The notes below the pieces were generated by a model. It saw nothing but the letters and a program-made list of their open reading frames with translations, searched no databases and was not told the DNA's origin. From contig NZ_LZQD01000003.1 in the NCBI RefSeq assembly GCF_001858025.1, forward strand, positions 502,879 through 566,878: a DNA stretch of 64,000 bases, in the 5' to 3' direction. Of this stretch, positions 19,513 to 28,314 are shown one piece after another; position 1 is the stretch's first letter; the number at the start of each line of letters is the position of its first letter. Made by a program: the position numbers and the translations under genes. The stretch is from Trichormus sp. NMC-1. Lineage in GTDB: Bacteria > Cyanobacteriota > Cyanobacteriia > Cyanobacteriales > Nostocaceae.

Positions 19513-20244
19513 TTAATTTTCGGAGATGTCTATTGTATCTATAGATAATTTTTTCATATATCTATTACAAATTTCGATACCTTTAGTTGTTAGTTCATAA
19601 AACTCACTGAATATAGGAATATCCCCCCCTAAAATTTTATTTTCATTGTCATCCATAAGTTGAAAAACTTCCATCGTCATTTCATGTGAAATTATTTTTA
19701 TTTCAGTATTAGGCTTTTTTTCAATCTCTTCTATAGTCAGACGACCTTCCTTCAAAATCCACTCTAGTCCATGCTTTTGAGCATAATTTTGATATACTTC
19801 TCCTATATAATCGCCCATTGGTGAAGGGAATTGTTTATGTTCACTGTGAGCAATAGCTTTATCTCTTAAATGTATTAATTTTTTAACTAAAGGATTACTT
19901 TCTTTATTTACATATTTTTTGTCTTCCTCTAGAATTTTATGATCTATGGTTTCTGTACAACCCCAATTTTTATAATCAGATTCAATAATGTTGAGAATTT
20001 TTAAAAGTCCCAGAGTTTTTTTATCGTGATCATAGGCTCTTGTTAGTCTTAATACTCCAGTTTCATAATGAGCATGACACGATTCCCGAAAGTAATGCGG
20101 ATACTCATTCAGGTGTTTGTTAAGTTCGTTAGTCATCCATTCATGAATTTTTAAATGAATGTGTGATTGATATAAACTATACCCAAGCTCACTTATTTTT
20201 GCTTCAAACTGTTTTTTAGTAACAGGTCTATTTGGTTCTTGCAT
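19513..20244 (-). CDS. AbiU2-like HEPN-domain protein
   Basis: A 243-residue all-helical protein. The HEPN signature RX4-6H is seen in HLRDKAIAHSEHKQ (about 127-140). The upstream CHAHYETGVLRLTRAYDHDKKTLGLLKIL segment is the arrangement seen in AbiU2/HEPN family proteins, which act as RNases in abortive infection or toxin-antitoxin systems. There is no obvious antitoxin directly next to it; the HicB-like gene lies 82 bp downstream on the same strand. The gene is AT-rich and sits in a TA/defence-like islet. Function is inferred from the motif only. Confidence 0.6.
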   Translation of the reverse strand: MQEPNRPVTKKQFEAKISELGYSLYQSHIHLKIHEWMTNELNKHLNEYPHYFRESCHAHYETGVLRLTRAYDHDKKTLGLLKILNIIESDYKNWGCTETIDHKILEEDKKYVNKESNPLVKKLIHLRDKAIAHSEHKQFPSPMGDYIGEVYQNYAQKHGLEWILKEGRLTIEEIEKKPNTEIKIISHEMTMEVFQLMDDNENKILGGDIPIFSEFYELTTKGIEICNRYMKKLSIDTIDISEN

Positions 20245-20353
20245 TTTGATTATGCCATTTATATTCTACAAAAATACAAAAGTTGCTCACAGATTGAACA
20301 AATTTTTGTTATTAAATGCTTATATTTTCTATAAAATTAATGATTGAATATTC

Positions 20354-20653
20354 TTAACATCTAAATATCTCATCTAACGATGAATAATTATCAGAATTAA
20401 CATCAGTAAAAAGTTTAAGTAATTCTGAGTTTGATTTTTTGGCTTCATTTATAAAATGAGGTAGGTATCCTAAAGTGAGAACATAAATATTTGTTCCAAT
20501 TAACCCATTTATTTCTAGAGGAAAATGTAAAAATCCCTTTTCAACCGCATCAACTACTAATTCTCCACTAGGATTCAAGTAGCTTTCAAATAGAGATCCA
20601 TCTATTACAATAACTGGAAAAATAAATGTTAGATGTTTTTGCCAATAAACTAC
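20354..20653 (-). pseudogene. C-terminal remnant of an unidentified protein
   Basis: The reading frame is open from just after a TAG (20654-20656) to 20354, but no plausible start exists except an internal TTG at 20578. The translated piece (FPVIVIDGSLFESYLNP, then LEINGLIGTNIYVLTLGYL) begins mid-domain, so this is an N-terminally truncated gene. I do not recognise the parent family. It lies between the HEPN-like gene and a small conserved gene. Confidence 0.5.
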
Positions 20654-20670
20654 CTACTTAACTTTTAACT

Positions 20671-20958
20671 TCAAATATCCGTTCCTAAACTCTGAGCGTA
20701 AATCACCTCAATATTGCTACCAAATTGCAATTTATCTAAGGATTCTGTAAAAAACACAAAACCCTTATACGCCGTCACATATTTATATATTTTCGTAAAA
20801 TAACCTTCACTAGTGACAATGACAAGCGGCTCTTCACCTTTGGAGAGAATATTCAAAAAATCCTCTAACTTCACACAAACACCAGTTCCTCGATGAGTGA
20901 AAATACTCCCACCAATAGCAGCAGGTTGAGCAGCCGCGTCACCATTGTAATAGCTCAT
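20671..20958 (-). CDS. Small hypothetical protein
   Basis: 95 residues with ATG start. It opens MSYYNGDAAAQPAAIGGSI, then has a compact alpha/beta pattern (FLNILSKGEEPLVIVTSEG, YKYVTAYKGFVFFTES). There is no signal peptide or membrane segment. It lies 40 bp upstream of, and on the same strand as, the truncated frame, and follows aroH by 39 bp, so it may be co-transcribed with aroH. No function recognised. Confidence 0.6.
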   Translation of the reverse strand: MSYYNGDAAAQPAAIGGSIFTHRGTGVCVKLEDFLNILSKGEEPLVIVTSEGYFTKIYKYVTAYKGFVFFTESLDKLQFGSNIEVIYAQSLGTDI

Positions 20959-20997
20959 TTGGCGCTAATTTTTACATATATTATTGACCTGCTGATT

Positions 20998-21411
20998 TTA
21001 AGCTTTTGTCTTAATTACTGGCTGTGAAGTTTGTAACGTTTGCGGTAAACCCCAATCTGGGCGCAATTTAGCTGCTTGACGCAAATAAATGTGGTGAATA
21101 GGGGCAGAAGTTGGTAAATAGGCGTGAATTAAAAACCGAACGCAACGCTGTAAGCTGCCCTCAACGTGCATTTGCTGGACATCTAACATAGCCACACTAT
21201 CCCATAAAGGACGACTACGAGCGATCGCAGCTGGGAAAATAACATCTAAGTCTCGTGTGACAGAAAAAGTAACACTCAAAATTGCTGTTGGTTCAAGTTG
21301 ATTCCGTTCTTCGAGTTCATCAAGTAATTCTGTCACCGCTTCTCGGATTGCTTCCACTCTATTTTCTGCAACGGTTGTTGCGCCACGAATCGCTCGTATT
21401 TGCCATTCCAC
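20998..21411 (-). CDS. aroH: Chorismate mutase, AroH class
   Basis: Converts chorismate to prephenate for phenylalanine and tyrosine synthesis. The AroH fold is recognised from IRAIRGATTVAENR (substrate-binding Arg), LDELEERNQLEPTAILSVTFSVTRDLD, FPAAIARSRPLWDSVAMLDVQQM and CVRFLIH. I place the start at GTG 21411 (giving MEWQIRAIRGATT), nine bases after an AAGGAGG. The longer frame from ATG 21438 would place that ribosome binding site inside the gene. The size, ~137 aa, is slightly above the 120-127 aa norm. The C-terminal tail after PDWGLPQT is unconserved. Confidence 0.9.
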   Translation of the reverse strand: MEWQIRAIRGATTVAENRVEAIREAVTELLDELEERNQLEPTAILSVTFSVTRDLDVIFPAAIARSRPLWDSVAMLDVQQMHVEGSLQRCVRFLIHAYLPTSAPIHHIYLRQAAKLRPDWGLPQTLQTSQPVIKTKA

Positions 21412-21433
21412 TTCCAAAATCCTCCTTGATTTA

Positions 21434-21462
21434 GTCATTGGTCATTGGTCATTAGTCATTAG
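21434..21462. repeat. Heptanucleotide tandem repeat (TCATTGG/TCATTAG)
   Basis: About four copies of a degenerate 7-bp unit (TTGGTCA / TTAGTCA) directly upstream of aroH. It is an STRR-type repeat typical of heterocystous cyanobacteria. Confidence 0.75.
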
Positions 21463-21540
21463 CGCAAAGATTATTACAGCAGATTGCAGGAGGTATGAAA
21501 TTTAAGCACAAAGCCATATACAACAAAACGTTCAACCCTG

Positions 21541-21567
21541 TTCCCTATTCCCTATTCCCTATTCCCT
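21541..21567. repeat. Heptanucleotide tandem repeat (TTCCCTA)n
   Basis: Nearly four head-to-tail copies of TTCCCTA downstream of sppA. A sister array (TTCCCTG)n occurs near 33250. Confidence 0.8.
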
Positions 21568-21596
21568 GCTGTAACTAGTGACTATTGACAATTTAT

Positions 21597-22433
21597 TTAC
21601 GGTCGATACAACCACAAGGGTAAACCACTAGTAGATATTTCAAATTCGAGCCAATCAATTCCAGCCCCAATTCTGGATTTCGCCAGACGGCTCCCTGGTA
21701 GAACTCGACTCAATAATGGTTTCCGTTCTTCTAGCGTATAGCAAGGAGTTTTCTCTGGATCAAGTCCTACTAATTCCGCAGTCCAGCGACGTGCATCTTC
21801 TTCTGTTCCCAGACGGTCTACAACGCCTAAATTTAAGGCTTGCTCTCCCGTAAAAATCCGGCCATCAGCAAAAGTTTTCACGGTTTCTACATCCAAAGAC
21901 CTGCCCTCAGCTACTGTTTGCACAAATTGCTGATAACTGACATCAATCAACTGTTGCAGGATGCTCTCTTCTGCTGCTGTCAATTCTCGGTCAAAGGACA
22001 AAATATCTTTGTAAGGGCCAGACTTAATCACCTTAAAGGACACACCAACTTTTTCCAGCAAGCGTTCCAGGTTATTACCACGCAGAATCACACCAATACT
22101 GCCTGTAATCGTGCCTGGGTTAGCCATAATGTGTTCGGCTCCCATTCCGATATAAACGCCGCCCGAAGCCGATATATTGCCAAAACTAGCGACAATTTTG
22201 GTTTTTTTCTGCAACCGTCTCAAAGCGCTGTAAATTTCTTGGGAATCTCCCACTGTACCGCCAGGACTATCAATGCGTAGCAGTAAAGCCGGAAATTTCT
22301 TCTCTTCTACAGTTTTCAGGGCTTCTAATACCCGTTTGCGGGTGGCACTGGCGATCGCACCAGTAATCTCAATCCGAGCAATTTGTTTCCGAAATCTGGG
22401 CGAAAAAGGCCAAACCATGAGCAATTTCATCAC
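21597..22433 (-). CDS. sppA: Signal peptide peptidase SppA, short form (S49)
   Basis: Serine-lysine peptidase that degrades signal peptides after their release in the membrane. LLRIDSPGGTVGDSQEIY is the oxyanion-strand region, SASGGVYIGMGA contains the catalytic serine (about S90), GTITGSIGVI follows, and FKVIKSGPYKDILS holds the lysine region (about 137-142). The family's C-terminal FADGRIFTGEQALNLGVVDRLG is present. At 278 residues it is the single-domain form and lacks an obvious N-terminal transmembrane anchor. The start is GTG 22433 or ATG 22430. Monocistronic, minus strand. Confidence 0.9.
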   Translation of the reverse strand: MMKLLMVWPFSPRFRKQIARIEITGAIASATRKRVLEALKTVEEKKFPALLLRIDSPGGTVGDSQEIYSALRRLQKKTKIVASFGNISASGGVYIGMGAEHIMANPGTITGSIGVILRGNNLERLLEKVGVSFKVIKSGPYKDILSFDRELTAAEESILQQLIDVSYQQFVQTVAEGRSLDVETVKTFADGRIFTGEQALNLGVVDRLGTEEDARRWTAELVGLDPEKTPCYTLEERKPLLSRVLPGSRLAKSRIGAGIDWLEFEISTSGLPLWLYRP

Positions 22434-22799
22434 CTATTAATGAACTTAATATAAAATGCCCAGCGGTCAGACGACCTCCCTAATAGTGAGCAGGTATGGG
22501 ACTATTTAAAATCTTAAGGAAAATTTTAGATTTTGTGTAGAGTTTCATTTGCTATATTTCTTAATTAAGGAGTATGTATTCAAATTACTAATTGTCAATT
22601 GGTCTTGGCCACAAAGGCACGAACAGGCTATTTCCAACACGAAAGATGGTCTTGAGTTACTAATTACTAAGACTTGTGATGGCTTATACGTAGTTAAAAT
22701 AGGAACTCAAATCAGATTTAAGCGCAGCAACAAGGTGGTTTTTGGGAAGGTGAGTCTTCCTGTAACTCAATAAACACCTGACGAAACCATTAATATTAC
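22434..22799. other. Intergenic region without convincing gene
   Basis: A frame at 22549-22773 (plus) has only a TTG start and no family resemblance, so I leave it out. An AAGGAG followed by ATG (about 22567-22575) opens only a four-codon frame. No repeat or RNA recognised. Confidence 0.4.
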
Positions 22800-23096
22800 T
22801 TAGGAATCAATGCGGAGAATTTGACATCGATAGTAAGCATAGATATCAAACAGCCCGCCCACAAAACCACAGGTAAGACTAATAACAAATAAGCCATTAA
22901 TGGGGCTACCAGTGCCAAAAGTGGCGAGAAAATGCAGAATCAGAGTGGGGATATTCTCAGCTACGCCTTGTAAACCAGGAATGTAGCCAAAGAGGCATAA
23001 GAAGACTAATATACTGCCGACTAAGAATATAGGAGCGATAAAACTAAAAACGGTAGTTAGTAGTAGGGAGCGGAGAAAATTGGTAAATATGCTCAT
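22800..23096 (-). CDS. Small membrane protein
   Basis: 98 residues from ATG 23096 (MSIFTNFLRSLLLTTVFSF), with a GGAG about a dozen bases upstream. A longer frame to 23144 adds an unlikely charged leader. There are two or three hydrophobic segments (LLLTTVFSFIAPIFLVGSILVF and GLFVISLTCGFVGGLFDIYAY), giving a small integral membrane protein. No function recognised. Monocistronic; the upstream region contains a HIP1 site. Confidence 0.6.
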   Translation of the reverse strand: MSIFTNFLRSLLLTTVFSFIAPIFLVGSILVFLCLFGYIPGLQGVAENIPTLILHFLATFGTGSPINGLFVISLTCGFVGGLFDIYAYYRCQILRIDS

Positions 23097-23460
23097 TATC
23101 AGGCAAGCTCCGGGAGTATGTAGACGATGGCTGAATAGATGCACGTCATCTTCTACAATAAATGCGATCGCTCCTGAACAGCGAAGATGTCAAAAATCTT
23201 AAGTTTTAATTAAAAGCAATTCCTACTCGTTCCCTAAAATGCTGCGGCTAAATTAAAGGACTTATAAGCCCTGAAAGCCTTGATTTAGCAGGGTTTTATT
23301 TTCAAAAAATTCTAAATAATTCGTTGCAATACGCTTAAAAATAGCTTAATTTTCTGAGAGAGTCTTTAAACTAACTTAATGTTTGAGTAACACCTTGGGT
23401 AGTTGGGAAGTTAGGGAGTTAGGGAGGTTTATGATAACTGAATAATTGATCACTGAATTA
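23097..23460. other. Intergenic region
   Basis: Contains a HIP1 site at about 23164 and a weak CCCTG/CAGGG hairpin followed by TTTT (about 23269-23296). I see nothing else I can support. Confidence 0.4.
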
Positions 23461-24246
23461 ATGACTAAATCCAGTTTAGGAGCATGGAGTCAGCGATTGC
23501 TGGCAGCGATTTTTTTAGGTGGACAAGTAATAGTACACCTCCTCAAAGGCAAAATCCATCGGCGTAACACCTTAGAGCAACTAGCAGCAGTTGGGCCAGA
23601 TTCCCTATTTATTGCCTTATTGACAGCCGTTTTTGTCGGTGCAGTCTTTACAATTCAGGTAGCGCGGGAATTTATCAACTTTGGTGCAGGAAACCTCGTC
23701 GGCGGTGTTTTGGCGGTAGCCTTAACCAGAGAACTTACACCAGTACTGACAGCAGTAATTTTAGCCGGAAGGGTTGGTTCAGCCTTTGCAGCCGAAATTG
23801 GCACAATGCGAGTCACAGAGCAAATAGATGCCCTCGTGATGTTAAAAACTGACCCCATTGATTATCTAGTTATCCCCCGTATTCTTGCTTGTTTATTAAT
23901 GCTGCCCATTTTAACCCTTCTGTCCTTAATTACCGGCATGACTGGGGGATTGATAATTGCCACCAACGTTTACAATCTTTCAGATACAGTCTTTTTAGAC
24001 TCAGCCCGTAACTTTCTCGACATCTGGGATATCTGTAGCGCCATGATTAAAGCCGGCTGTTTTGGTGTTTTAATCGCCACCATTGGTTGTAGTTGGGGTT
24101 TAACCACCACAGGAGGAGCGAAAGGTGTGGGACAATCAACCACAACAGCCGTCGTCACAGCCTTGCTGATTATCTTCGTTAGCAACTTCTTTCTTTCTTG
24201 GTTAATGTTTCAAGGAACAGGCGGTGGATTTACGCCAGGGTTATAA
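23461..24246 (+). CDS. MlaE family ABC transporter permease (Ycf63-like)
   Basis: Integral membrane permease of the MlaE/YrbE/TGD1 family, which moves lipids between membranes. The family core is clear: FVGAVFTIQVAREFINFGAG, then ALTRELTPVLTAVILAGRVGSAFAAEIGTMRVTEQIDAL (the conserved E-x-GTM-xV-xEQIDAL block), and TTTAVVTALLIIFVSNFFLSWLMF at the end. About five transmembrane helices. I prefer ATG 23461; a TTG at 23446 is in frame. It sits next to the DUF3119 and DUF3086 genes on the same strand, 64 bp upstream, a likely operon. Confidence 0.9.
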   Translation: MTKSSLGAWSQRLLAAIFLGGQVIVHLLKGKIHRRNTLEQLAAVGPDSLFIALLTAVFVGAVFTIQVAREFINFGAGNLVGGVLAVALTRELTPVLTAVILAGRVGSAFAAEIGTMRVTEQIDALVMLKTDPIDYLVIPRILACLLMLPILTLLSLITGMTGGLIIATNVYNLSDTVFLDSARNFLDIWDICSAMIKAGCFGVLIATIGCSWGLTTTGGAKGVGQSTTTAVVTALLIIFVSNFFLSWLMFQGTGGGFTPGL

Positions 24247-24310
24247 CGACTCACTTTTAACTACTAAAATAGAAGATTAATGTTTACTAACAAAACAGGA
24301 GATCAAAATT

Positions 24311-24697
24311 GTGATTAGTTCATCTGTGCCGAATACCACCGCTACTGTGGAACTCAAGCCAAGTTACAATATCCCTGTCGTCTTGGTGCTGGCTGCTATT
24401 CCACTACTGCTAGTACAACCTTGGGTAGGAGGAGTGTTCACAATCTTTGGCTTGTTTCTCATGTTTCAGGCTGTCACACTGCGGTTGCAATTTACCGTCA
24501 CCGACTTTGATATTTACCGGGGAGAAAAGTTAATTAGGCGTTTTCCTTACCAAGAATGGCAAAATTGGCGAATCTTCTGGAATGGATTTCCCATTCTGTT
24601 TTATTTTAAAGAAGTCAACAGCATTCACTTTTTACCGATTTTATTTGACCCCAAAGCCTTAAAATCTTGTTTGGAACAGCGTTGTCCACGTATTTAG
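24311..24697 (+). CDS. DUF3119 family membrane protein
   Basis: 128 residues with GTG start, supported by AGGAG about ten bases upstream. It has two adjacent transmembrane segments (IPVVLVLAAIPLLLVQPW and GGVFTIFGLFLMFQAVTL), then a soluble tail with FTVTDFDIYRGEKLIRRFPYQEWQNWRIFW and IHFLPILFDP. This architecture matches the cyanobacterial/plastid DUF3119 family of unknown function. It lies between the MlaE-type permease and DUF3086, consistent with an envelope-related operon. Confidence 0.82.
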   Translation: MISSSVPNTTATVELKPSYNIPVVLVLAAIPLLLVQPWVGGVFTIFGLFLMFQAVTLRLQFTVTDFDIYRGEKLIRRFPYQEWQNWRIFWNGFPILFYFKEVNSIHFLPILFDPKALKSCLEQRCPRI

Positions 24698-24781
24698 TGG
24701 TGAATGGTGATTTTCTCCTCGTCTTGAGCGTCTCCCCTGACTTCGATATTATTCGTTTCCTAGGAATTACACTATATATTT

Positions 24782-26050
24782 ATGAACCCAGAGGAATCTC
24801 AAACTCCAGAATCGATTGATGATTGGTGGGAAGAAACACCAGAAAAAATTTCTACAGGTGAAACACCGGAAAACCTAGCTGCTGATTTATTGCCGGCAAC
24901 AGAAACTTTAATTTCATCAGGTGAACCACAAGCAGATAATGTATCTTTGGAGTCAGCAGTAGTCAACATAGCAGCGGAATCTCTGACAGTAGAACCAACA
25001 GAAGAGTTCAAAGGTGAAGTAGAAACTGCGGTGCTGGAGTCAGAATCAGAACTTAATTCACTATATGTACAAGCAGCACACCGAGTCGCCGAGTTACAAG
25101 CAACTGAAACAGCGCTGAAAGCAGAAATTGTTCAACTCCAAGCTACTTACAAAAATCTTCAAGGACAAGTTAGTGAAACTCAAACTGCACTCTCGAAAAT
25201 GGTGCAAGAGTCGCTAGTGCTGTTGGAACAACGTAAACAAGCGTTGCAAATTTCTGTCGAACAACTAGAAAGACGACAAGAACGCATTCGTAATGAAATG
25301 CGAACTACCTTTGCGGGAACATCTCAAGATTTAGCAATTCGCGTACAGGGTTTTAAAGACTATCTCACAGGTAGCTTACAAGATTTAGCAGCCGCCGCCG
25401 AGCAGCTGCAATTAGCCCCGGCTGTGAAGGAACGGGAAAAACCAGCAGTCAAAGAAGCGAAACCTGCTGAACAACAGCCCCCGACACTGCAACTAGGTCA
25501 ACAACAGTTTCAAGAGACAACTAAACAAATTCGCCGTTTAATTGACCAATACCGCAACCAACCCGATTATTATGGTGCAGCGTGGCAGTTAAGGCGGACT
25601 TTTGAACCAATTCACGCAGAACGAGTTTCTAATTGGTTTTTCACCTTGGGGGGACGGGGTGCTTTACGGACAATGGGTAGCCGCTTGCAGAATATCTTGA
25701 TTGCGTCGGCGGCAATTTCCATATTACACAAACTACATGGAGAGCGGGTGCGTACTCTAATTTTAGCCAATACACCAGAACGTTTAGGTGAATGGCGACG
25801 CGGTTTACAAGATTGTTTGGGAATTGGTCGTCCTGATTTTGGCCCTGATAGAGGTGTGGTTTTGTTTGAAGCACCCACGGCTTTAGCCCAGAAAGCAGAT
25901 AGATTAGTTAAAGCCAATCAATTGCCTTTAATTATTATTGATGATTCTGAGGAGCAAATTAGCCTAGGTTTGCTACAATTCCCTCTCTGGTTGGCTTTTG
26001 CACCTGATCCCAAAACCATGAAAGATAGAGATTATGATGATGAATTTTAA
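24782..26050 (+). CDS. DUF3086 family coiled-coil protein
   Basis: 422 residues. An acidic, low-complexity N-terminus (1-95, many Glu/Thr/Ser) is followed by a long coiled coil (about 95-215; LQATETALKAEIVQLQATYKNLQ). The C-terminal globular domain contains IRRLIDQYRNQPDYYGAAWQLRRTFEPIHAERV, FFTLGGRGALRTMGSRLQNILI and LIIIDDSEEQISLGLLQFPLWLAFAP. This is the cyanobacterial DUF3086 family, commonly next to DUF3119. The role is unknown. Its position after a lipid-transport permease suggests envelope biogenesis. Confidence 0.82.
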   Translation: MNPEESQTPESIDDWWEETPEKISTGETPENLAADLLPATETLISSGEPQADNVSLESAVVNIAAESLTVEPTEEFKGEVETAVLESESELNSLYVQAAHRVAELQATETALKAEIVQLQATYKNLQGQVSETQTALSKMVQESLVLLEQRKQALQISVEQLERRQERIRNEMRTTFAGTSQDLAIRVQGFKDYLTGSLQDLAAAAEQLQLAPAVKEREKPAVKEAKPAEQQPPTLQLGQQQFQETTKQIRRLIDQYRNQPDYYGAAWQLRRTFEPIHAERVSNWFFTLGGRGALRTMGSRLQNILIASAAISILHKLHGERVRTLILANTPERLGEWRRGLQDCLGIGRPDFGPDRGVVLFEAPTALAQKADRLVKANQLPLIIIDDSEEQISLGLLQFPLWLAFAPDPKTMKDRDYDDEF

Positions 26051-26051
26051 T

Positions 26052-26111
26052 TAGTCATTAGTCATTGGTGATTGGTCATTGGTCATTGGTTATTAGTTAT
26101 TGGTCATTGGT
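26052..26111. repeat. Heptanucleotide tandem repeat (TCATTGG-type)
   Basis: About eight degenerate 7-bp units (TTAGTCA, TTGGTCA, TTGGTTA) directly after the DUF3086 stop. A second mini-array, ACGAATT three times, lies at about 26194-26214. Confidence 0.8.
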
Positions 26112-26227
26112 CAAGATATTTCACTCTAGACTAGTGACCAAATAATTACTAATTCTTAATTGAAGAGGTTACAAACTCTCACTGATTGTCATTACGAATT
26201 ACGAATTACGAATTATTTGGAATTATT

Positions 26228-26908
26228 ATGGCTATTTGGTTAACTTTGTGTGGGACGGTTGTTTTAATAGCTTACTTATTGGGTTCTTTCCCTACCGGAT
26301 ATCTGGCCGGGAAGCTGTTAAAAGGAATTGATATTCGGGAAGTTGGTTCTGGTTCAACTGGGGCAACAAATGTACTGAGGACTTTAGGAAAAGTTCCAGG
26401 GGCATTTGTGTTATTAATTGATGGTTTGAAGGGAGTATTAGCAATAAATCTAGTTTATGTTTTATGCAATCTTGCTCCTAGTTATAATTTAATCCCGTTA
26501 ACTATAAATTTAGAAGTTTGGCAACCTTATTTAGTAACTTTAGCTGGATTTGCCGCAATTTTAGGACACAGTAAATCAATCTTTTTAGGCTTTACTGGTG
26601 GTAAGTCTGTGGCTACTGGTATAGGGATTTTGTTAGCATTAAGTTGGCAGGTTGGTTTGTCAACCATAGGAATTTTTGCTGTTGTTGTTGCCATATCTAG
26701 AATTGTGTCTTTGAGTTCTATTAGTGGTGCTATTGCTGTTTCTATTTTGATGGCAATTTTCCATCAACCTTTACCATATATACTTTTTGGTATTGCTGGA
26801 GGTTTATATGTTATTATTCGTCACCGCAGTAATATTGAGCGATTAATTGCGGGTACAGAACCGAAAATTGGGCAGAAGGTAGAGACGGAAACTGAACAAA
26901 CGGCATAA
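26228..26908 (+). CDS. plsY: Acyl-phosphate:glycerol-3-phosphate acyltransferase PlsY
   Basis: Membrane enzyme that acylates glycerol-3-phosphate using acyl-phosphate, the first step of phospholipid synthesis. The PlsY motifs are visible: LLGSFPTGYLAGK near the N-terminus, GSGSTGATNVLRTLGK (the phosphate loop), and GHSKSIFLGFTGGKSVATGIG. Five or so hydrophobic helices. I chose ATG 26228 (MAIWLTLCGTVV). A longer frame from TTG 26186 would translate a tandem repeat of ACGAATT, so it is unlikely to be real. Monocistronic. Confidence 0.92.
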   Translation: MAIWLTLCGTVVLIAYLLGSFPTGYLAGKLLKGIDIREVGSGSTGATNVLRTLGKVPGAFVLLIDGLKGVLAINLVYVLCNLAPSYNLIPLTINLEVWQPYLVTLAGFAAILGHSKSIFLGFTGGKSVATGIGILLALSWQVGLSTIGIFAVVVAISRIVSLSSISGAIAVSILMAIFHQPLPYILFGIAGGLYVIIRHRSNIERLIAGTEPKIGQKVETETEQTA

Positions 26909-26941
26909 AATATAAACATCAGGTAATTGTGGGACATTCTT

Positions 26942-27058
26942 ATGGTTAAAGTAACCACAGATCAAAAACTCACGTTAATTGAATTTCTGGAACTGTCAGC
27001 ACAAGATGTAGACTATGAGTTTGTTAATAGAAAATCACGACCAAGCAAAAATCATTAA
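26942..27058 (+). pseudogene. Truncated Uma2 (DUF820) 5' fragment
   Basis: A 38-codon frame with ATG start reading MVKVTTDQKLTLIEFLELS then VDYEFVN. This matches the N-terminus of Uma2-family proteins, after which homology stops and a terminator codon follows. It overlaps the 3' end of the convergent gene by 4 bp. A broken gene piece. Confidence 0.65.
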
Positions 27059-27945
27059 GGATATATTTTTACGTCAAAAAATTTGTAAAATTCAGAATCA
27101 TTTTTTGCAAAATTTCTTAGCCGCAATAATCTATAAATAAACACAGTTTGTTTATAGATTTTATCAGTTACTTTTTTATAAATTGGACGTTTCGGATATT
27201 CAATATTGTTGTGAATCTCGAAATAGATTTTTTTGTCCACCAAATTCGATTGTCCATTTTTGATTCTTACTAGCTCTATATTGTCCTTAAAGAACGGAAA
27301 CTTATCTTCGCGCTCAAATCTAATTGTCATTCCAAGTTTCGCGGCAGCTAGTCCCATAGCATAGCTTTCACCATGATAAATTCCTCGCATTTCAAATAAG
27401 TAAGAAATTGTCTGCCAAAGCTGAAAAAACTTTCCTTCCAATCCTTCCTGTCCCTTCATAGCAAACATGAATTCATGGAACCACTGCACTTGTTGAAGAT
27501 CAATATTTAGTTTCTGAGCTACTTCTTCTATAACTTGAATTTCTTTGTAGTTACTGATATTTTTCATCCGGTGCAGCAAATCACTACCAGCTCTCGCTGT
27601 GATTCCAGAAAGCCAATTCATTTCTCCTACTACAGGACCTAGAATTCGTACATCAGAGTCTAAAAACATACAACTCTCAAATAGTGAGAGAGCCTTTTCC
27701 AGGACGAAGCGTTTATCATGATACCCTTTCACACTTTGAAGGCGGTGCTTGAATGCTAGAACGTGAGGAAATTCCTTAAAAATCTCTGGCTGATCAGTTA
27801 GAATGCATAGGGCTGTATCAGGTGTGTGTTGCTGAATATCTTTAGCTAACAACAGTGTGTGAGTACGATACCTGTCACCCATAGCCAAGGTACAAAAGCA
27901 GAATTTGTTAGACATATTCATATGTAATGACTTGTTTTGGATCAT
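27055..27945 (-). CDS. Putative GT-A fold glycosyltransferase (GT8-like)
   Basis: 296 residues. The sequence FCFCTLAMGDRYRTHTLLLAKDI followed by ALCILTDQP and SLFESCMFLDSDVRIL (a DSD metal motif about 95-97) resembles GT-A transferases acting on nucleotide sugars. HGESYAMGLAAAKLG further on is in the position of the acceptor/catalytic region. No transmembrane segment. Starts at ATG 27945, 27921 or 27915 are all possible. It precedes, on the same strand, the polysaccharide pyruvyl transferase-like gene, so it may decorate the same glycan. Family assignment is moderate. Confidence 0.55.
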   Translation of the reverse strand: MIQNKSLHMNMSNKFCFCTLAMGDRYRTHTLLLAKDIQQHTPDTALCILTDQPEIFKEFPHVLAFKHRLQSVKGYHDKRFVLEKALSLFESCMFLDSDVRILGPVVGEMNWLSGITARAGSDLLHRMKNISNYKEIQVIEEVAQKLNIDLQQVQWFHEFMFAMKGQEGLEGKFFQLWQTISYLFEMRGIYHGESYAMGLAAAKLGMTIRFEREDKFPFFKDNIELVRIKNGQSNLVDKKIYFEIHNNIEYPKRPIYKKVTDKIYKQTVFIYRLLRLRNFAKNDSEFYKFFDVKIYP

Positions 27946-28092
27946 TTATTTTTTGGAACACTGTAAGATTTATGGGCATACTATACAGTAAATTTACTGC
28001 TGAAGATATGAGTCTCCCACTGGCGGCGCACGCCACTGGCAAAATATGAAAGAAATACTTTTTCTGCTTTTAAAGTAGCTTGGCGCAATTAA

Positions 28093-28183
28093 ATATAAAA
28101 CCTCTCTCCAAACCTCTCCCCTACAAGGGGAGAGGCTTTGACTCCCACTTCCCTGGTAGGGAAGGGGGCTGGGGGGTTAGGTC
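28093..28183. repeat. REP-like C/G-rich double hairpin element
   Basis: Two stem-loops (CTCTCCCCT/AGGGGAGAG and CTTCCCTGG/AGGGAAG) end in GGGGGGTTAGGT. The same ~88-bp element occurs in reverse orientation at 51042-51131. Confidence 0.75.
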
Positions 28184-28314
28184 TATCTTATATTTTTTAA
28201 CGCCCATCTACTTAAGCTAATCGGCATTTAACTTGCATATTTCTTATTTTGTGGAAAAAGCGTTAATCCTTCTCCCCTGCACCTTGCACCCTGCTCCCCT
28301 ACCTTCCTTGAGAA

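Noticed and set aside
22549..22773. 74-codon plus-strand frame after sppA
   Set aside because: TTG start only, no domain pattern; the nearby AAGGAG-ATG opens a four-codon frame in another phase.
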